Shown piece by piece: positions 13,910-21,918 of a stretch of DNA of 24,318 nt. Each line of letters starts with the position of its first letter. Positions within the stretch are counted from its first letter, which is position 1. Below the pieces are notes generated by a model that was not told the DNA's origin, did not search any database, and was given only the letters and a program-made list of their open reading frames with translations. The translations under genes were made by a program, and so were the position numbers. The stretch is from Armatimonadota bacterium (GTDB taxonomy: Bacteria > Armatimonadota > UBA5829): positions 7,209-31,526 of the forward strand of contig JAOAGX010000001.1 of NCBI GenBank assembly GCA_026415535.1, given 5' to 3'.

Positions 13910-15880
13910 ATGACAAACAAGGATACGATTGAACGGCTGAGTACGGGAAACGAGTTTATCTCAATATCGGACATATCAACCTCGACGGCAGGTATCAGTA
14001 GGGTCGGGTTCGTGTACGAGGGATTCCGAGCCTGCATAGAACTCCACGGAACGCCGAAATGTCCGCTGCTTAGACCGACTGTGAGCATCGACGGAGAAGA
14101 GACGTTTGACACCGAGATCAATAGCGATCTCGTATCCTACTGGATTCCTAAGTTTGATGTATGTCGTAGTTCAATTAGGGCAAGCGCGTTGGTCTTCGCT
14201 CCGATGGATCGACGCGGTTTTGTTTGTGCCTTGAGGATCGAAAACACCTCGGATCGGAGCGTCAAATTGAAAGCAGGATGGCGAGGCTGTTGGGCATCGA
14301 CCTATTACGCAGCGAACCTGCCCAAGCCAATGGCTGGGGTGAAGCACGGTAGCATCAGTTCCTATCGTCCGGGCGTACCGGTGGTCGAGTATCGCGGCCA
14401 CACGCCTCTTTTTGCGATGGCCATCGTGCCACAGGAAGTTGTACCGGCTGAAGTGAGCGACAGCGAAGGACATGTAGCTGCTGAATGGTCTGCCGAAACA
14501 TTAAGCGCCACCCCTGGAGTGCCTCTATACTTTGCTCTTATCGATGAGTATACACTGGCGGCCGGCGAGCAGAGGGATGTGCCAGTTTATGTCGGATTTG
14601 GCCTCGAGGAGGTTTCTGCTATCGCGTCTGCGGAGGAACTCAGACTTCAGGGTTGGGAGCGCACGTTGTCTAGCCTAAAGGCTTGGTTGGACGCTAGGAC
14701 TATTGAATGCGAAGACGAATTCTTCAAACGGCTAGTCAATGTCAACTCCTTTTACAGCTACTTTTATTCCCAGGCGGTTGCGCTCGATACAGAGGAAATG
14801 ACGATCGTCACTGCTAGGAGTTCCAGTAACGAGTTTTGCGGAACTTACCGTGATCGCGACGCCCTGCTATGGTCGTTCCCGGCGGTGTTGCAGGTTAGCT
14901 GGAGCCAGGCTCGCAAAATGCTTATACATGCGCTAACTACGCAGCTTGCCAATGTTGGTGTGCGGTCCCGATACATCAACGGAGTCGTTCTCGAGCCGGG
15001 ACTACAGCTTGACCAGCTCTGCGCACCGATCCATGCATTGGACAAATATGTTCAGGTGACCGGAGACATGTCGGTACTTTTTGATCGCCGTGTTCAGCAT
15101 GGGATCAACATAATCCAACAAACACTGGCAGCGCAGCGCCACCCAGAGGTCGAGCTATTCGAAACGCTATTGCTGCCGTCGGGAGAACCTTCCAGATTTC
15201 CCTACGTATGCTATTCGAACGTTATGGTATGGAGGGCCTTGCGCGACGCTGCGCGGCTATACGACCGTATAAGAGATCTGGACAGGGCAATGGAAGCGGG
15301 ACAGCTAGCCGATCGCATCCGCGCGGCAATTCTGGCGAACTTCGTTGTTGACGGGCCTTTCGGCAAAATGTTTGCCCGAGCTATTGATCTTGAGGGCAAT
15401 TTTGAGCTTGGCGACGATCCTGCCGGAAGTCTCCAGATGTTGGCTTATCTAGAGTTCTGTACTGCTGATGATCCGGTTTATCGGAAGACTGTCCAGTGGA
15501 TCTACTCCGAACACAATCCGTTTTCGAACTGCGCGGCTACGTTTGCGCAGCCTTCAGCCTGCGGCGGACCAGGACCGTCGGTTCTGAGCGTCGTGAACGA
15601 ACTGCTGATCGGTCGAAAGGAAGCGGCTTTAGACTTCCTCGAGCGCGCAAAGTTGGACGACGGAATTGCCTGCGAGAGCGTAGACCAGACCACCGGCCGC
15701 GCGATCAGTGGCAAGGCTCACGCTGCCATAGCCGGCTATCTAGCTTACGGATTGCGGACGGCGCTAAACCTGGAGTTGCCGGAGACCGCCGAAGTTCCTC
15801 AGAGGCGTCGTCCGAGCGAGGTTCTGTACCAACCTCCACCTCCTGAAGCTGCACAAATCCCAAAAAAGGCTAGGTTGTAA
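13910..15880 (+). CDS. Putative (alpha/alpha)6-barrel glycosidase with N-terminal beta domain
   Basis: A 656-residue protein without signal peptide. The first ~245 residues are strand-rich (a beta-sandwich as in many glycosidases of this fold). Residues about 255-620 are helical with motifs of six-hairpin enzymes: TYRDRDALLW (312-321), LEPGLQLDQLCAPIHALDKY (361-380), LPSGEPSRFPYVCYSN (422-437), and near the end CESVDQTTGRAISGKAHAAI (588-607) followed by AGYLAYGL. This resembles GH15/GH65/GH125-like glycoside hydrolases and amylo-glucosidase relatives, but I cannot assign one family. The acidic residues in RDRD and CESVDQ are candidate catalytic positions by analogy only. The tail is Pro-rich and basic. 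ATG 13910 was chosen; GTG 13907 and TTG 13895 are in-frame alternatives, and none has a clear ribosome binding site. Convergent with the giant exported-protein gene. Confidence 0.75.
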   Translation: MTNKDTIERLSTGNEFISISDISTSTAGISRVGFVYEGFRACIELHGTPKCPLLRPTVSIDGEETFDTEINSDLVSYWIPKFDVCRSSIRASALVFAPMDRRGFVCALRIENTSDRSVKLKAGWRGCWASTYYAANLPKPMAGVKHGSISSYRPGVPVVEYRGHTPLFAMAIVPQEVVPAEVSDSEGHVAAEWSAETLSATPGVPLYFALIDEYTLAAGEQRDVPVYVGFGLEEVSAIASAEELRLQGWERTLSSLKAWLDARTIECEDEFFKRLVNVNSFYSYFYSQAVALDTEEMTIVTARSSSNEFCGTYRDRDALLWSFPAVLQVSWSQARKMLIHALTTQLANVGVRSRYINGVVLEPGLQLDQLCAPIHALDKYVQVTGDMSVLFDRRVQHGINIIQQTLAAQRHPEVELFETLLLPSGEPSRFPYVCYSNVMVWRALRDAARLYDRIRDLDRAMEAGQLADRIRAAILANFVVDGPFGKMFARAIDLEGNFELGDDPAGSLQMLAYLEFCTADDPVYRKTVQWIYSEHNPFSNCAATFAQPSACGGPGPSVLSVVNELLIGRKEAALDFLERAKLDDGIACESVDQTTGRAISGKAHAAIAGYLAYGLRTALNLELPETAEVPQRRRPSEVLYQPPPPEAAQIPKKARL

Positions 15881-16053
15881 CGTCGTCTCGCTAGGTCGAG
15901 GCTCCGATTATGAGCAGCAAGGTTCGAAGTGCAACGTGATTCGCAGTTTCAGTTCTTTTGTGGGCTCTTTTAGTTCCAAATGCGACACAACCGTATCCTC
16001 GATTCCAACGGCTCTTGTTCAAGAGTTAATCTGAAGCACAGGCCCGAAGGCAC
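15881..16053. other. Non-coding start of convergent gap
   Basis: First half of the 317-bp gap between two convergent genes. No ORF, promoter or RNA gene is apparent; the second half holds repeat copies and a stem-loop. Confidence 0.45.
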
Positions 16054-16137
16054 GTCATTCTGAGTGTGAACTGTTATCCTGAGAGGAGCAAAGAAGCTCG
16101 ACAACTCACAGAGATATTTTTCTGCTCTCAGAATAAC
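16054..16137. repeat. Repeat half-copy and inverted pair forming a stem-loop between convergent genes
   Basis: GTCATTCTGAG (16054-16064) is a half copy. GTTATCCTGAGAGGAGC (16073-16089) pairs with TCTGCTCTCAGAATAAC (16121-16137) as a ~17-bp stem with a loop of about 31 bases that includes an AT-rich ATATTTTT run. Lying between two convergent genes, it could stop transcription from both sides. The family match to the dispersed unit (TCATTCTGAG core) is clear. Confidence 0.65.
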
Positions 16138-16197
16138 GAATGCTTCGGCAGCCTTCAGTTGAAGTCGATGTCGGTATAGTTTCGCCGAGCAACCTAA

Positions 16198-19100
16198 TCA
16201 GAAGAAATCGAACTTAGGATTCGGGCCAGGTATTTCGAACTCCACCTCGCCTGTGTCTAAGTTCACGTCAGCACCGACAGTTGTGCTGAAGTTTGGTCCG
16301 ATGAGTGGGCTAACGGCAATCGTTCCACTAGCGCGCGCCTTCACACCGGTAAAATTGCTCGCCTGCAACTCAACCACGCCCGAAAAAGTGCACGAGTTCC
16401 CGGCCACGCTCACCGTCGCGCTCTTGGAAACCGATCCCGAGATAGAGAACGTGTTCCGGCCTATGGTACACGTCCCAGAGAGACTAGCGCCTCCTATCGA
16501 TACATCTCCCTTAGCGAACATTTTACCGCCGGGCGTGATCGAGATCGAGGCGGAAGAGATGGTCCGGTTCGCAAGACCGACGTTGCCTGTGCCGGAGATA
16601 GTGCCGTCGGGTTGTACGTCCAGGCTGACCGATGATATTTGGATTGACTTGCCTTGCGGCATCGGAATCGACAGCGACGCAGACGAGTGCCCGGTGAAAG
16701 TGCCGTTCTTGTAGATTTGGAAAGTAAACGCGGCGGACGCACCTACCAGATCTATGTTGCCGCTGGCGGTCGCAGAGTCATTGGTGATCTCGAAAGCGGC
16801 GTTTACCAGATTCCAGCCCTTGATTGCGACCCCGCCCGTTCCGGTCGCCTTGAAGTAGCCATCACTCTTAATGGTCAGGCCGACGCTGGTTGAAGTACCG
16901 CCGGGAAGGGTGAACATGCCGGAGCCGGTCATGGTGTCGTTGCTTATAGTAAGATTGGCAGAGCCGATCGACCAGCCTCGCACTGATACGGCAGTGTTCA
17001 CGCTGCCGCTGAACTGGCCTGATGGGGTCAGGCCCAGGGTGAAGCTATAGCTGTTTCCACCGGGCAGAGTGACGTTTCCACTGCCGTTGAGTCCGGTGTT
17101 CGAGAGCGTAAGCGAAGCCGAGCCTATCTGCCAGCCGGCTATAGACAGCGCGCCGCTCATACTGCCTGATATCTGGCCGGTCTTCGTGATCTCAAACCCA
17201 AGGCTGCCTTGTGAACCCCCAGGCAGTGAGATGTTACCTGAGCCGACGATCTTGTCGTTGTTGATCCTATAGCTGGAGTTTGCCAGGTTGAAACCACAAA
17301 GCGTCAGGTTACCGGTGCCTTCGGCCGTGAATGTCCCGTTGCTCTTGACGCTTGCCGTAAAGTTTAGTCGAGGTCCGTTTGGAACCTGAAACTGTCCTTC
17401 GCCGGATATGGTGTCGTTCGAGACGCGAAATTCCGTTCCTGCAAGTGCCCAGCCGTTTACCGTGATGTTGGCCCCTGCACTTCCGGTGAGCTGTCCAGTA
17501 CTGGTGAGGTTGACGTTTAGCGTAACCTCGCTTCCGCCGGGTAGCGTGACCTTGCCGGAGCCGCCGATTCCCGTGTTCGACAAAGTGAGGTTGGTCTGGG
17601 TCAGGTTCCAACCGTGTATACTCAGGTTGGCGTTACTAGTTACTGAGAAGGTGCCGTTGGGATTTACCGTAACAGTGAAGGCTGCATTAGACCCATTGGG
17701 CAGGGTAACGGTGCCCGACCCGCTAATCGTGGACTGACCCAGGTTAAGAGTCAAGTTGCTGACTTGGAATCCGCCTACTGAAAGCGTGGTCGATCCGAAA
17801 GCCGTAATTGTGCCGCTGACCGGTATGTTTATCGTGAACCGAATGGCGCCTACGCCGGGCAAGGTGTATTGCCCCGAACCTGACACGCCCGAACTGGACA
17901 AGCTCAGATTCGTATCGCTGAACTTGAAACCGTTCAAGGTAACGTCGCCAGTGTAGGTCGCGGTAAATACACCGGAGCTGTCCATCTTGACGACGAACCG
18001 CTTTTGGATGCCAGCGACGGAATAGTCCACATACCCGCTGGCCGATACAGCACCATTCGACTTGAGGTTGTAAGCGATCGAGACATTTTGCACCGGTCCA
18101 ATCGTGGTTGAATGGTTCCAATGCAGGCCGTTGTCGTCGAGCGTGCCCGATGCGATCGTGAAGGTCCTCCCGACAACCGTGATTCCGCCGCTCCAGGAAC
18201 CGGAAGTCACGTGACCGTTTTTATCGACCGCAAAAGTTGCTTGGACCGATCCAGCCACCGGAAGCTGAAGGTCACCGGAGCCGGAGAACGAACCATCTGA
18301 GTTCTGAACGCCCTGGAAGTTGGTCACGCGAAAGCCCGCGACTGTTACTTCAGGAGGAGCGGGCAACGGACCGTCGTGCTCCTTAATATTCAGATAAAGT
18401 ACGTCGCTGGTGACACTCACGCCTCCGGACGCCGTCAGCTCGGCCGCTTCGCCAAGGTTGACCTCACCCTCCTGATCGTAGGTTACCTCTAGCCCTATCT
18501 CGGCTTCGCCCTGGACATCGGGGCAGTCGAACCCCAGCGGGTCAGCGAACATAAACATTATTTCGGGGTTAGCCTCGGCGTAAATAGCGTAACCTAAACC
18601 GGTTTCTGAAGTTGCCTCGGCTCCTAGGTCAAAGTTGGTCCCAAAGCCCTGGCTGATGCCGAACTTGCTGCTTCTGAATTGGTTGAACGCTTGTGTGCTA
18701 CCCGAGAAGAGTGTCCACAGCGCTCTGTCTCGCAGCGGTTTGAGCGATTTGGTGCTGATACCGGCGTTGATCGCGTCAAGGAGCAGTTTGACCGTGTCCC
18801 TTGCTGTTGCCATGGCGGTGAAGAAGGGCTTTGCGGGGATCTCGGCCTCTATGGTAACACCAGTCAATGCTATGGGGCTGCACTCGATTTCTATCTTAGT
18901 GTCGTCGATAAGAGCCTGTGCCGCAGCGCTGAAATTGAGCGGGATATCGGTGGGGTTGAAAATAAACGGTCCTCCGGTCGCTCCGATATCTGCAAGTGCG
19001 CGAATCAAGTCGGTAAGACGCGTGCCGTCAAGGGCGGCGTCGATGCCCTTTCCGAGAGGGACGACTGCCTTAGCCTCAAACACTTTCATCGCGGTGTCAG

Positions 19101-20553
19101 CCTTTTTCTGCGCGCCTCCGGAACTATCGGATGTTTTGCTTTTGCTAGCCTGATTACTCTCGCCAGCTGCCTTGATTGAAAAAGAGAACTCGGCCTCAAT
19201 GTTCCTGGTTATCGACCAGAGCCCCTTTTGGATGCTGCGCGCCAGTGCCCGGCTGGCATCAACGAGCTGCGCACGGACCCGCTGTAGTTCTGGCGAGGAC
19301 GGACCTAACTGTCCTGAGCCAAGTTGGTGGATTGTCGGCGCTAAGGCTACCGCCTGGCGAAAGAAGTCTGTTACAAACCGTCCACCGGCTTGTGCTGCAA
19401 CGGCTATCGGTACGGACACCGATACCCCGGCTCCGACGCTCACCGCCTCCATTTTGGTGTCCCAAATGCCCAATCCTGCCTCGGCTGAAAACTCGACACC
19501 CAGACTTGCCTTGCCGAAACATTCGGGGTTGGTATCTGCAAGCTCCTTAAGCTTGTTTACGCCGGCCTGGAAGACTAGGGCGGTCTTATCAAGGTTTCTT
19601 ACCTCGAATCCGCCCGGAACGCCGGTGGAGCTGGGCTGCATTTTAGGCCTGACACTAATCCCTTGTCGCTGTGCCTCGGATTTCATCGCTGACGCGACAG
19701 CCAACATCACCGGCGCCGCCTTAGCGGGATCGACCTCGAATGACAACTCGCCCTCAATACCAATGTCGCCTGAGAGGACATCATCAACCGTCCCCTCAAA
19801 TCCCAGCGAGACCTTGGCCTCTATCGTGAGTCGTTCCGGGTCAAACGCGCCGAAGGTGATAACCAGGTTCTGCTGGCCAACCGGAATGTATGCCTTCGCC
19901 CTTATCTGGGGAAGCATAGCCGTTCCCAGTCCCATTCGTGCCTGAATATAGCTCAGACCACCTGCTGACAGGTCTATATAAGCGATGGGCAGCGATGAGT
20001 TGTTCTGCATCCGATCGGCGTAAATGTCGCAGATAGGGTTGGCGTTGGATACTCCAACTATTGCCCTTGTGCTGCCTGGGCCGCTAATGGTTACGTATAT
20101 GGTGAACTGGGAGCCGTTTTTGCTGAGTTTGACCTGTCCGAAGTCAAACGTGCCGCAGTCCAGCGACCCGTTCGGCAGCATCGAGAAGAACTGGCTGGAA
20201 AGAATACTGTTAAAAGCTTTAGCGCAACTGCTGGTAGTAAGAGGCTTGAGGATCTTGTTAATGATCGAGGCTTGCCTAAGAACGGTGCCTGCGGCTACCG
20301 TCAAATCTGTGTTGAATGGATCCTTCAATTCCTTGATCGCCGACAAACCTATGGCTGATGGATCTAGAAGTGCCTTGGCCTGACGAGCTGCTGTTGTGAT
20401 ACCGAGGTTATTTAGGCAAACTACAACCTGGTTTCTTATGTCGGTAGTGATGTCAGCGGAGGTGGGTGAGTCTACGCAGCAAAAGAGAGATGAAACAAGG
20501 GCGACGACCAATAGAAAGCGCTTCGAGGTCCGCTGTGGACAGATAGCGCGCAT
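16198..20553 (-). CDS. Giant exported protein with tandem 53-residue repeats
   Basis: A 1451-residue protein I cannot assign to a named family. The N terminus (KRFLLVVALVSSLFCCVDSPTSA, residues 11-33) is a signal peptide with likely cleavage after TSA. Residues 34-735 form a non-repetitive, strand- and Ala-rich region with conserved-looking GLGIWDTK and EVEVT-type segments and a Ser/Lys linker near 450-485. Residues 739-873 hold two or three diverged repeats. Residues 874-1296 hold eight strict tandem repeats of 53 (last one 52) residues with signature G-(W/F)-x-(L/I), SN(D/T), GSG, (L/V)P(G/N)G and a closing LSI/LTV. The end (1297-1451) is diverged and finishes EIPGPNPKFDFF. No sortase, PEP-CTERM or autotransporter signal was seen. 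Likely an extended beta-rich secreted or surface fibre. Monocistronic, convergent with the glycosidase gene. Confidence 0.85.
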   Translation of the reverse strand: MRAICPQRTSKRFLLVVALVSSLFCCVDSPTSADITTDIRNQVVVCLNNLGITTAARQAKALLDPSAIGLSAIKELKDPFNTDLTVAAGTVLRQASIINKILKPLTTSSCAKAFNSILSSQFFSMLPNGSLDCGTFDFGQVKLSKNGSQFTIYVTISGPGSTRAIVGVSNANPICDIYADRMQNNSSLPIAYIDLSAGGLSYIQARMGLGTAMLPQIRAKAYIPVGQQNLVITFGAFDPERLTIEAKVSLGFEGTVDDVLSGDIGIEGELSFEVDPAKAAPVMLAVASAMKSEAQRQGISVRPKMQPSSTGVPGGFEVRNLDKTALVFQAGVNKLKELADTNPECFGKASLGVEFSAEAGLGIWDTKMEAVSVGAGVSVSVPIAVAAQAGGRFVTDFFRQAVALAPTIHQLGSGQLGPSSPELQRVRAQLVDASRALARSIQKGLWSITRNIEAEFSFSIKAAGESNQASKSKTSDSSGGAQKKADTAMKVFEAKAVVPLGKGIDAALDGTRLTDLIRALADIGATGGPFIFNPTDIPLNFSAAAQALIDDTKIEIECSPIALTGVTIEAEIPAKPFFTAMATARDTVKLLLDAINAGISTKSLKPLRDRALWTLFSGSTQAFNQFRSSKFGISQGFGTNFDLGAEATSETGLGYAIYAEANPEIMFMFADPLGFDCPDVQGEAEIGLEVTYDQEGEVNLGEAAELTASGGVSVTSDVLYLNIKEHDGPLPAPPEVTVAGFRVTNFQGVQNSDGSFSGSGDLQLPVAGSVQATFAVDKNGHVTSGSWSGGITVVGRTFTIASGTLDDNGLHWNHSTTIGPVQNVSIAYNLKSNGAVSASGYVDYSVAGIQKRFVVKMDSSGVFTATYTGDVTLNGFKFSDTNLSLSSSGVSGSGQYTLPGVGAIRFTINIPVSGTITAFGSTTLSVGGFQVSNLTLNLGQSTISGSGTVTLPNGSNAAFTVTVNPNGTFSVTSNANLSIHGWNLTQTNLTLSNTGIGGSGKVTLPGGSEVTLNVNLTSTGQLTGSAGANITVNGWALAGTEFRVSNDTISGEGQFQVPNGPRLNFTASVKSNGTFTAEGTGNLTLCGFNLANSSYRINNDKIVGSGNISLPGGSQGSLGFEITKTGQISGSMSGALSIAGWQIGSASLTLSNTGLNGSGNVTLPGGNSYSFTLGLTPSGQFSGSVNTAVSVRGWSIGSANLTISNDTMTGSGMFTLPGGTSTSVGLTIKSDGYFKATGTGGVAIKGWNLVNAAFEITNDSATASGNIDLVGASAAFTFQIYKNGTFTGHSSASLSIPMPQGKSIQISSVSLDVQPDGTISGTGNVGLANRTISSASISITPGGKMFAKGDVSIGGASLSGTCTIGRNTFSISGSVSKSATVSVAGNSCTFSGVVELQASNFTGVKARASGTIAVSPLIGPNFSTTVGADVNLDTGEVEFEIPGPNPKFDFF
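16666..17934 (-). repeat. Eight in-frame tandem repeats of ~159 bp
   Basis: Repeat starts (protein residues 874, 927, 980, 1033, 1086, 1139, 1192, 1245) are spaced exactly 53 codons; the last unit is one residue short. Each unit begins NGF/GGF/HGW/NGW/CGF/AGW/RGW/KGW and ends in LSV, LSI, ITV or similar. Units 5 and 8, and 6 and 9 (counting the two diverged N-terminal units), are most alike, hinting at a three-unit super-repeat. DNA identity between units is low enough that they are old. Confidence 0.9.
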
Positions 20554-20849
20554 CTTGTTGTTTCCCTCCTCGGTTCTGAGTTTATCACAACTTTGCGGAT
20601 GCGTGCGTCAACCCGAATCTCCCGCCAACGTCGACTCGACCCCTCAATCCTCCGTCATTCTGAGCCTTGCATTGAGCGAAGCGAAAGGTCTATGTGAGAT
20701 TTTGAACGTTCTTATAACCTACGCTCACAAGGACACACGCATCTGCGTATGTTGTGCGGGGTCCACGGCCACCTCGCAGTCGCGAACCATACGCTCTAAG
20801 TTTCGGCAACCCAAACGGGGGACTTTAGGCGGAAGTACTTTTTAAAATG
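20554..20849. other. Divergent-side leader region of the giant protein gene, with one repeat copy
   Basis: Most of the 352-bp gap between the giant-protein gene start and the ThuA-like gene end. It should hold the promoter of the giant gene, but no convincing -35/-10 pair was found. On the - strand AGGAGGGAAACAACAAG upstream of the ATG gives a strong Shine-Dalgarno some 12 bases before the start. A dispersed repeat copy lies at 20654-20691; the rest shows no gene. Confidence 0.45.
20654..20691 (+). repeat. Dispersed repeat copy with internal insertion
   Basis: GTCATTCTGAGCCTTGCATT is followed by GAGCGAAGCGAAAGGTCT: a repeat unit in which the GAGC core is present twice, 11 bases apart, as if two copies recombined. 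Confidence 0.65.
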
Positions 20850-20869
20850 GGCCGGGACGCAGCCCGGCC
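20841..20869 (-). terminator. Hairpin terminator of the ThuA-like gene
   Basis: GGCCGGG (20850-20856) and CCCGGCC (20863-20869) form a perfect 7-bp GC stem with a 6-base loop. Read on the - strand it is followed by CATTTTAAAA, a short T-run, 37 bases past the stop of the ThuA-like gene. It is a plausible Rho-independent terminator closing the right-hand cluster; the T-run is short. Confidence 0.5.
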
Positions 20870-20905
20870 TCTACAACTAGTGGTAAGTCTGTTCGTTGTT
20901 GGGCG

Positions 20906-21643
20906 CTACTCGCTCGGCTTGATGTCTTCAATGGGATCTCGATGTCCAAACGTCGGGACTGTTGTTGCCTCCGGAGCAGCCCACCACACACCGTTGGTAA
21001 TTACCTTGAGAACCTCTTCCTGATAGAAAGTGGGATAGCTTTCGTGTCCAGGTCGGAAGTAGAATATCTTGCCCCTACCCCTGTGGAAACAACATCCGCT
21101 GCGGAAAACTTCCCCTCCAGCAAACCAGCTAACCAGGACCAATTCGTCTGGTTGCGGAATATCGAATCGCTCCCCATACATTTCCTCGTGCGGGATTTCG
21201 AAGTACTCAGGTAGCCCCGTGGCTATGGGATGGGCAGGATCAATTACCCAAATTCGCTCTTTTTCCCCGATTTCGCGCCACTTGAGATCGCACGTGGTAC
21301 CCATAAGCCGGCGGAATATCTTCGAGAAATGTCCGGAGTGCAGGACGATCAGGCCCATCCCGTCCAAAACAGCCTTTTGCACCTTGTCCACGATTTCGTC
21401 GCGGACTTCTCCGTGTGCCGTGTGGCCCCACCAGATTAGAACGTCCGTCGAGGCGAGGACGTCATCCGTTAAACCATGATCCGGCTCGTCAAGTGTGGCT
21501 GTGCGGACTTGAATTCCGGTTTGCTGCTTTAGGTAGTCGGCGATTACGGTATGCATGCCGTTCGGATAGATTTCCTGGGGCTTACCAGGACGTTTTTCGT
21601 GGCGGAATTCGTTCCAGATCGTAACGCGAGCTGTTTGGCACAT
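20906..21643 (-). CDS. ThuA-like domain protein
   Basis: A 245-residue protein of the ThuA-like (class I glutamine-amidotransferase-like fold) family, often found beside sugar-use genes; the reaction is not firmly known. Visible features are RVTIWNEFRHEK at the N terminus, the strand-turn LIWWGHTAHGEV, GMGLIVLHSGHFSKIF, the ERIWVIDPAHPIATGLPEYF stretch, EEMYGERFDIP, and the C-terminal GRGKIFYFRPGHESYPTF. The His-rich positions are those typical of the family. There is no signal peptide, so it is cytoplasmic. ATG 21643 has AGGAAG about 7 bases upstream. It is the last of four - strand genes (GH127-like, GH29, flavoprotein, ThuA-like), which suggests a role in glycoside breakdown. Confidence 0.92.
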   Translation of the reverse strand: MCQTARVTIWNEFRHEKRPGKPQEIYPNGMHTVIADYLKQQTGIQVRTATLDEPDHGLTDDVLASTDVLIWWGHTAHGEVRDEIVDKVQKAVLDGMGLIVLHSGHFSKIFRRLMGTTCDLKWREIGEKERIWVIDPAHPIATGLPEYFEIPHEEMYGERFDIPQPDELVLVSWFAGGEVFRSGCCFHRGRGKIFYFRPGHESYPTFYQEEVLKVITNGVWWAAPEATTVPTFGHRDPIEDIKPSE

Positions 21644-21844
21644 AATACGCTTCCTCTCTCAGTTTACGTATTCGAACGGCGACAGCGCAGGGCGCATGTC
21701 ACCGGTAGTTGACTTGTACCCCGGCACCAGATATCCCTGCCGCCGGCAATTCCTTCCCCTGCTAAATAACCGAAAATACTTGCCGATCTTGCACGCGAGA
21801 TTCTCGCTATACTGCCAAGCCGAGCTAAAAATCCGTATCCCAGG

Positions 21845-21882
21845 ACCTTGTGTTCATTAATTTTAGTCGATGCCCACAAGGT
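21845..21882. repeat. Perfect 8-bp inverted repeat between flavoprotein and ThuA-like genes
   Basis: ACCTTGTG (21845-21852) and CACAAGGT (21875-21882) are perfect inverted copies 22 bases apart, 37 bases past the flavoprotein stop and about 200 bases before the ThuA-like start. It could be an operator or a weak terminator; there is no T-run. The remaining part of the 275-bp gap shows no supported gene. Confidence 0.4.
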
Positions 21883-21918
21883 GCTATAGTATTTCGGTAA
21901 ACTTGCGCAGCTTTTTCT

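Noticed and set aside
19172..19945. 257-codon open frame on the + strand inside the giant-protein gene
   Set aside because: It is antisense to a well-formed exported protein, and its residues look like reverse translation of Ala/Ser-rich coding DNA.
16198..20553. Lipoprotein signal in the giant protein (cysteines near residues 25-26)
   Set aside because: The residues before the cysteines (SLF) do not fit a lipobox; a standard signal-peptidase site after TSA fits better.
21664..21879. 71-codon open frame on the - strand between flavoprotein and ThuA-like genes
   Set aside because: No ribosome binding site, no recognisable domain and biased, low-complexity composition; more likely intergenic DNA.
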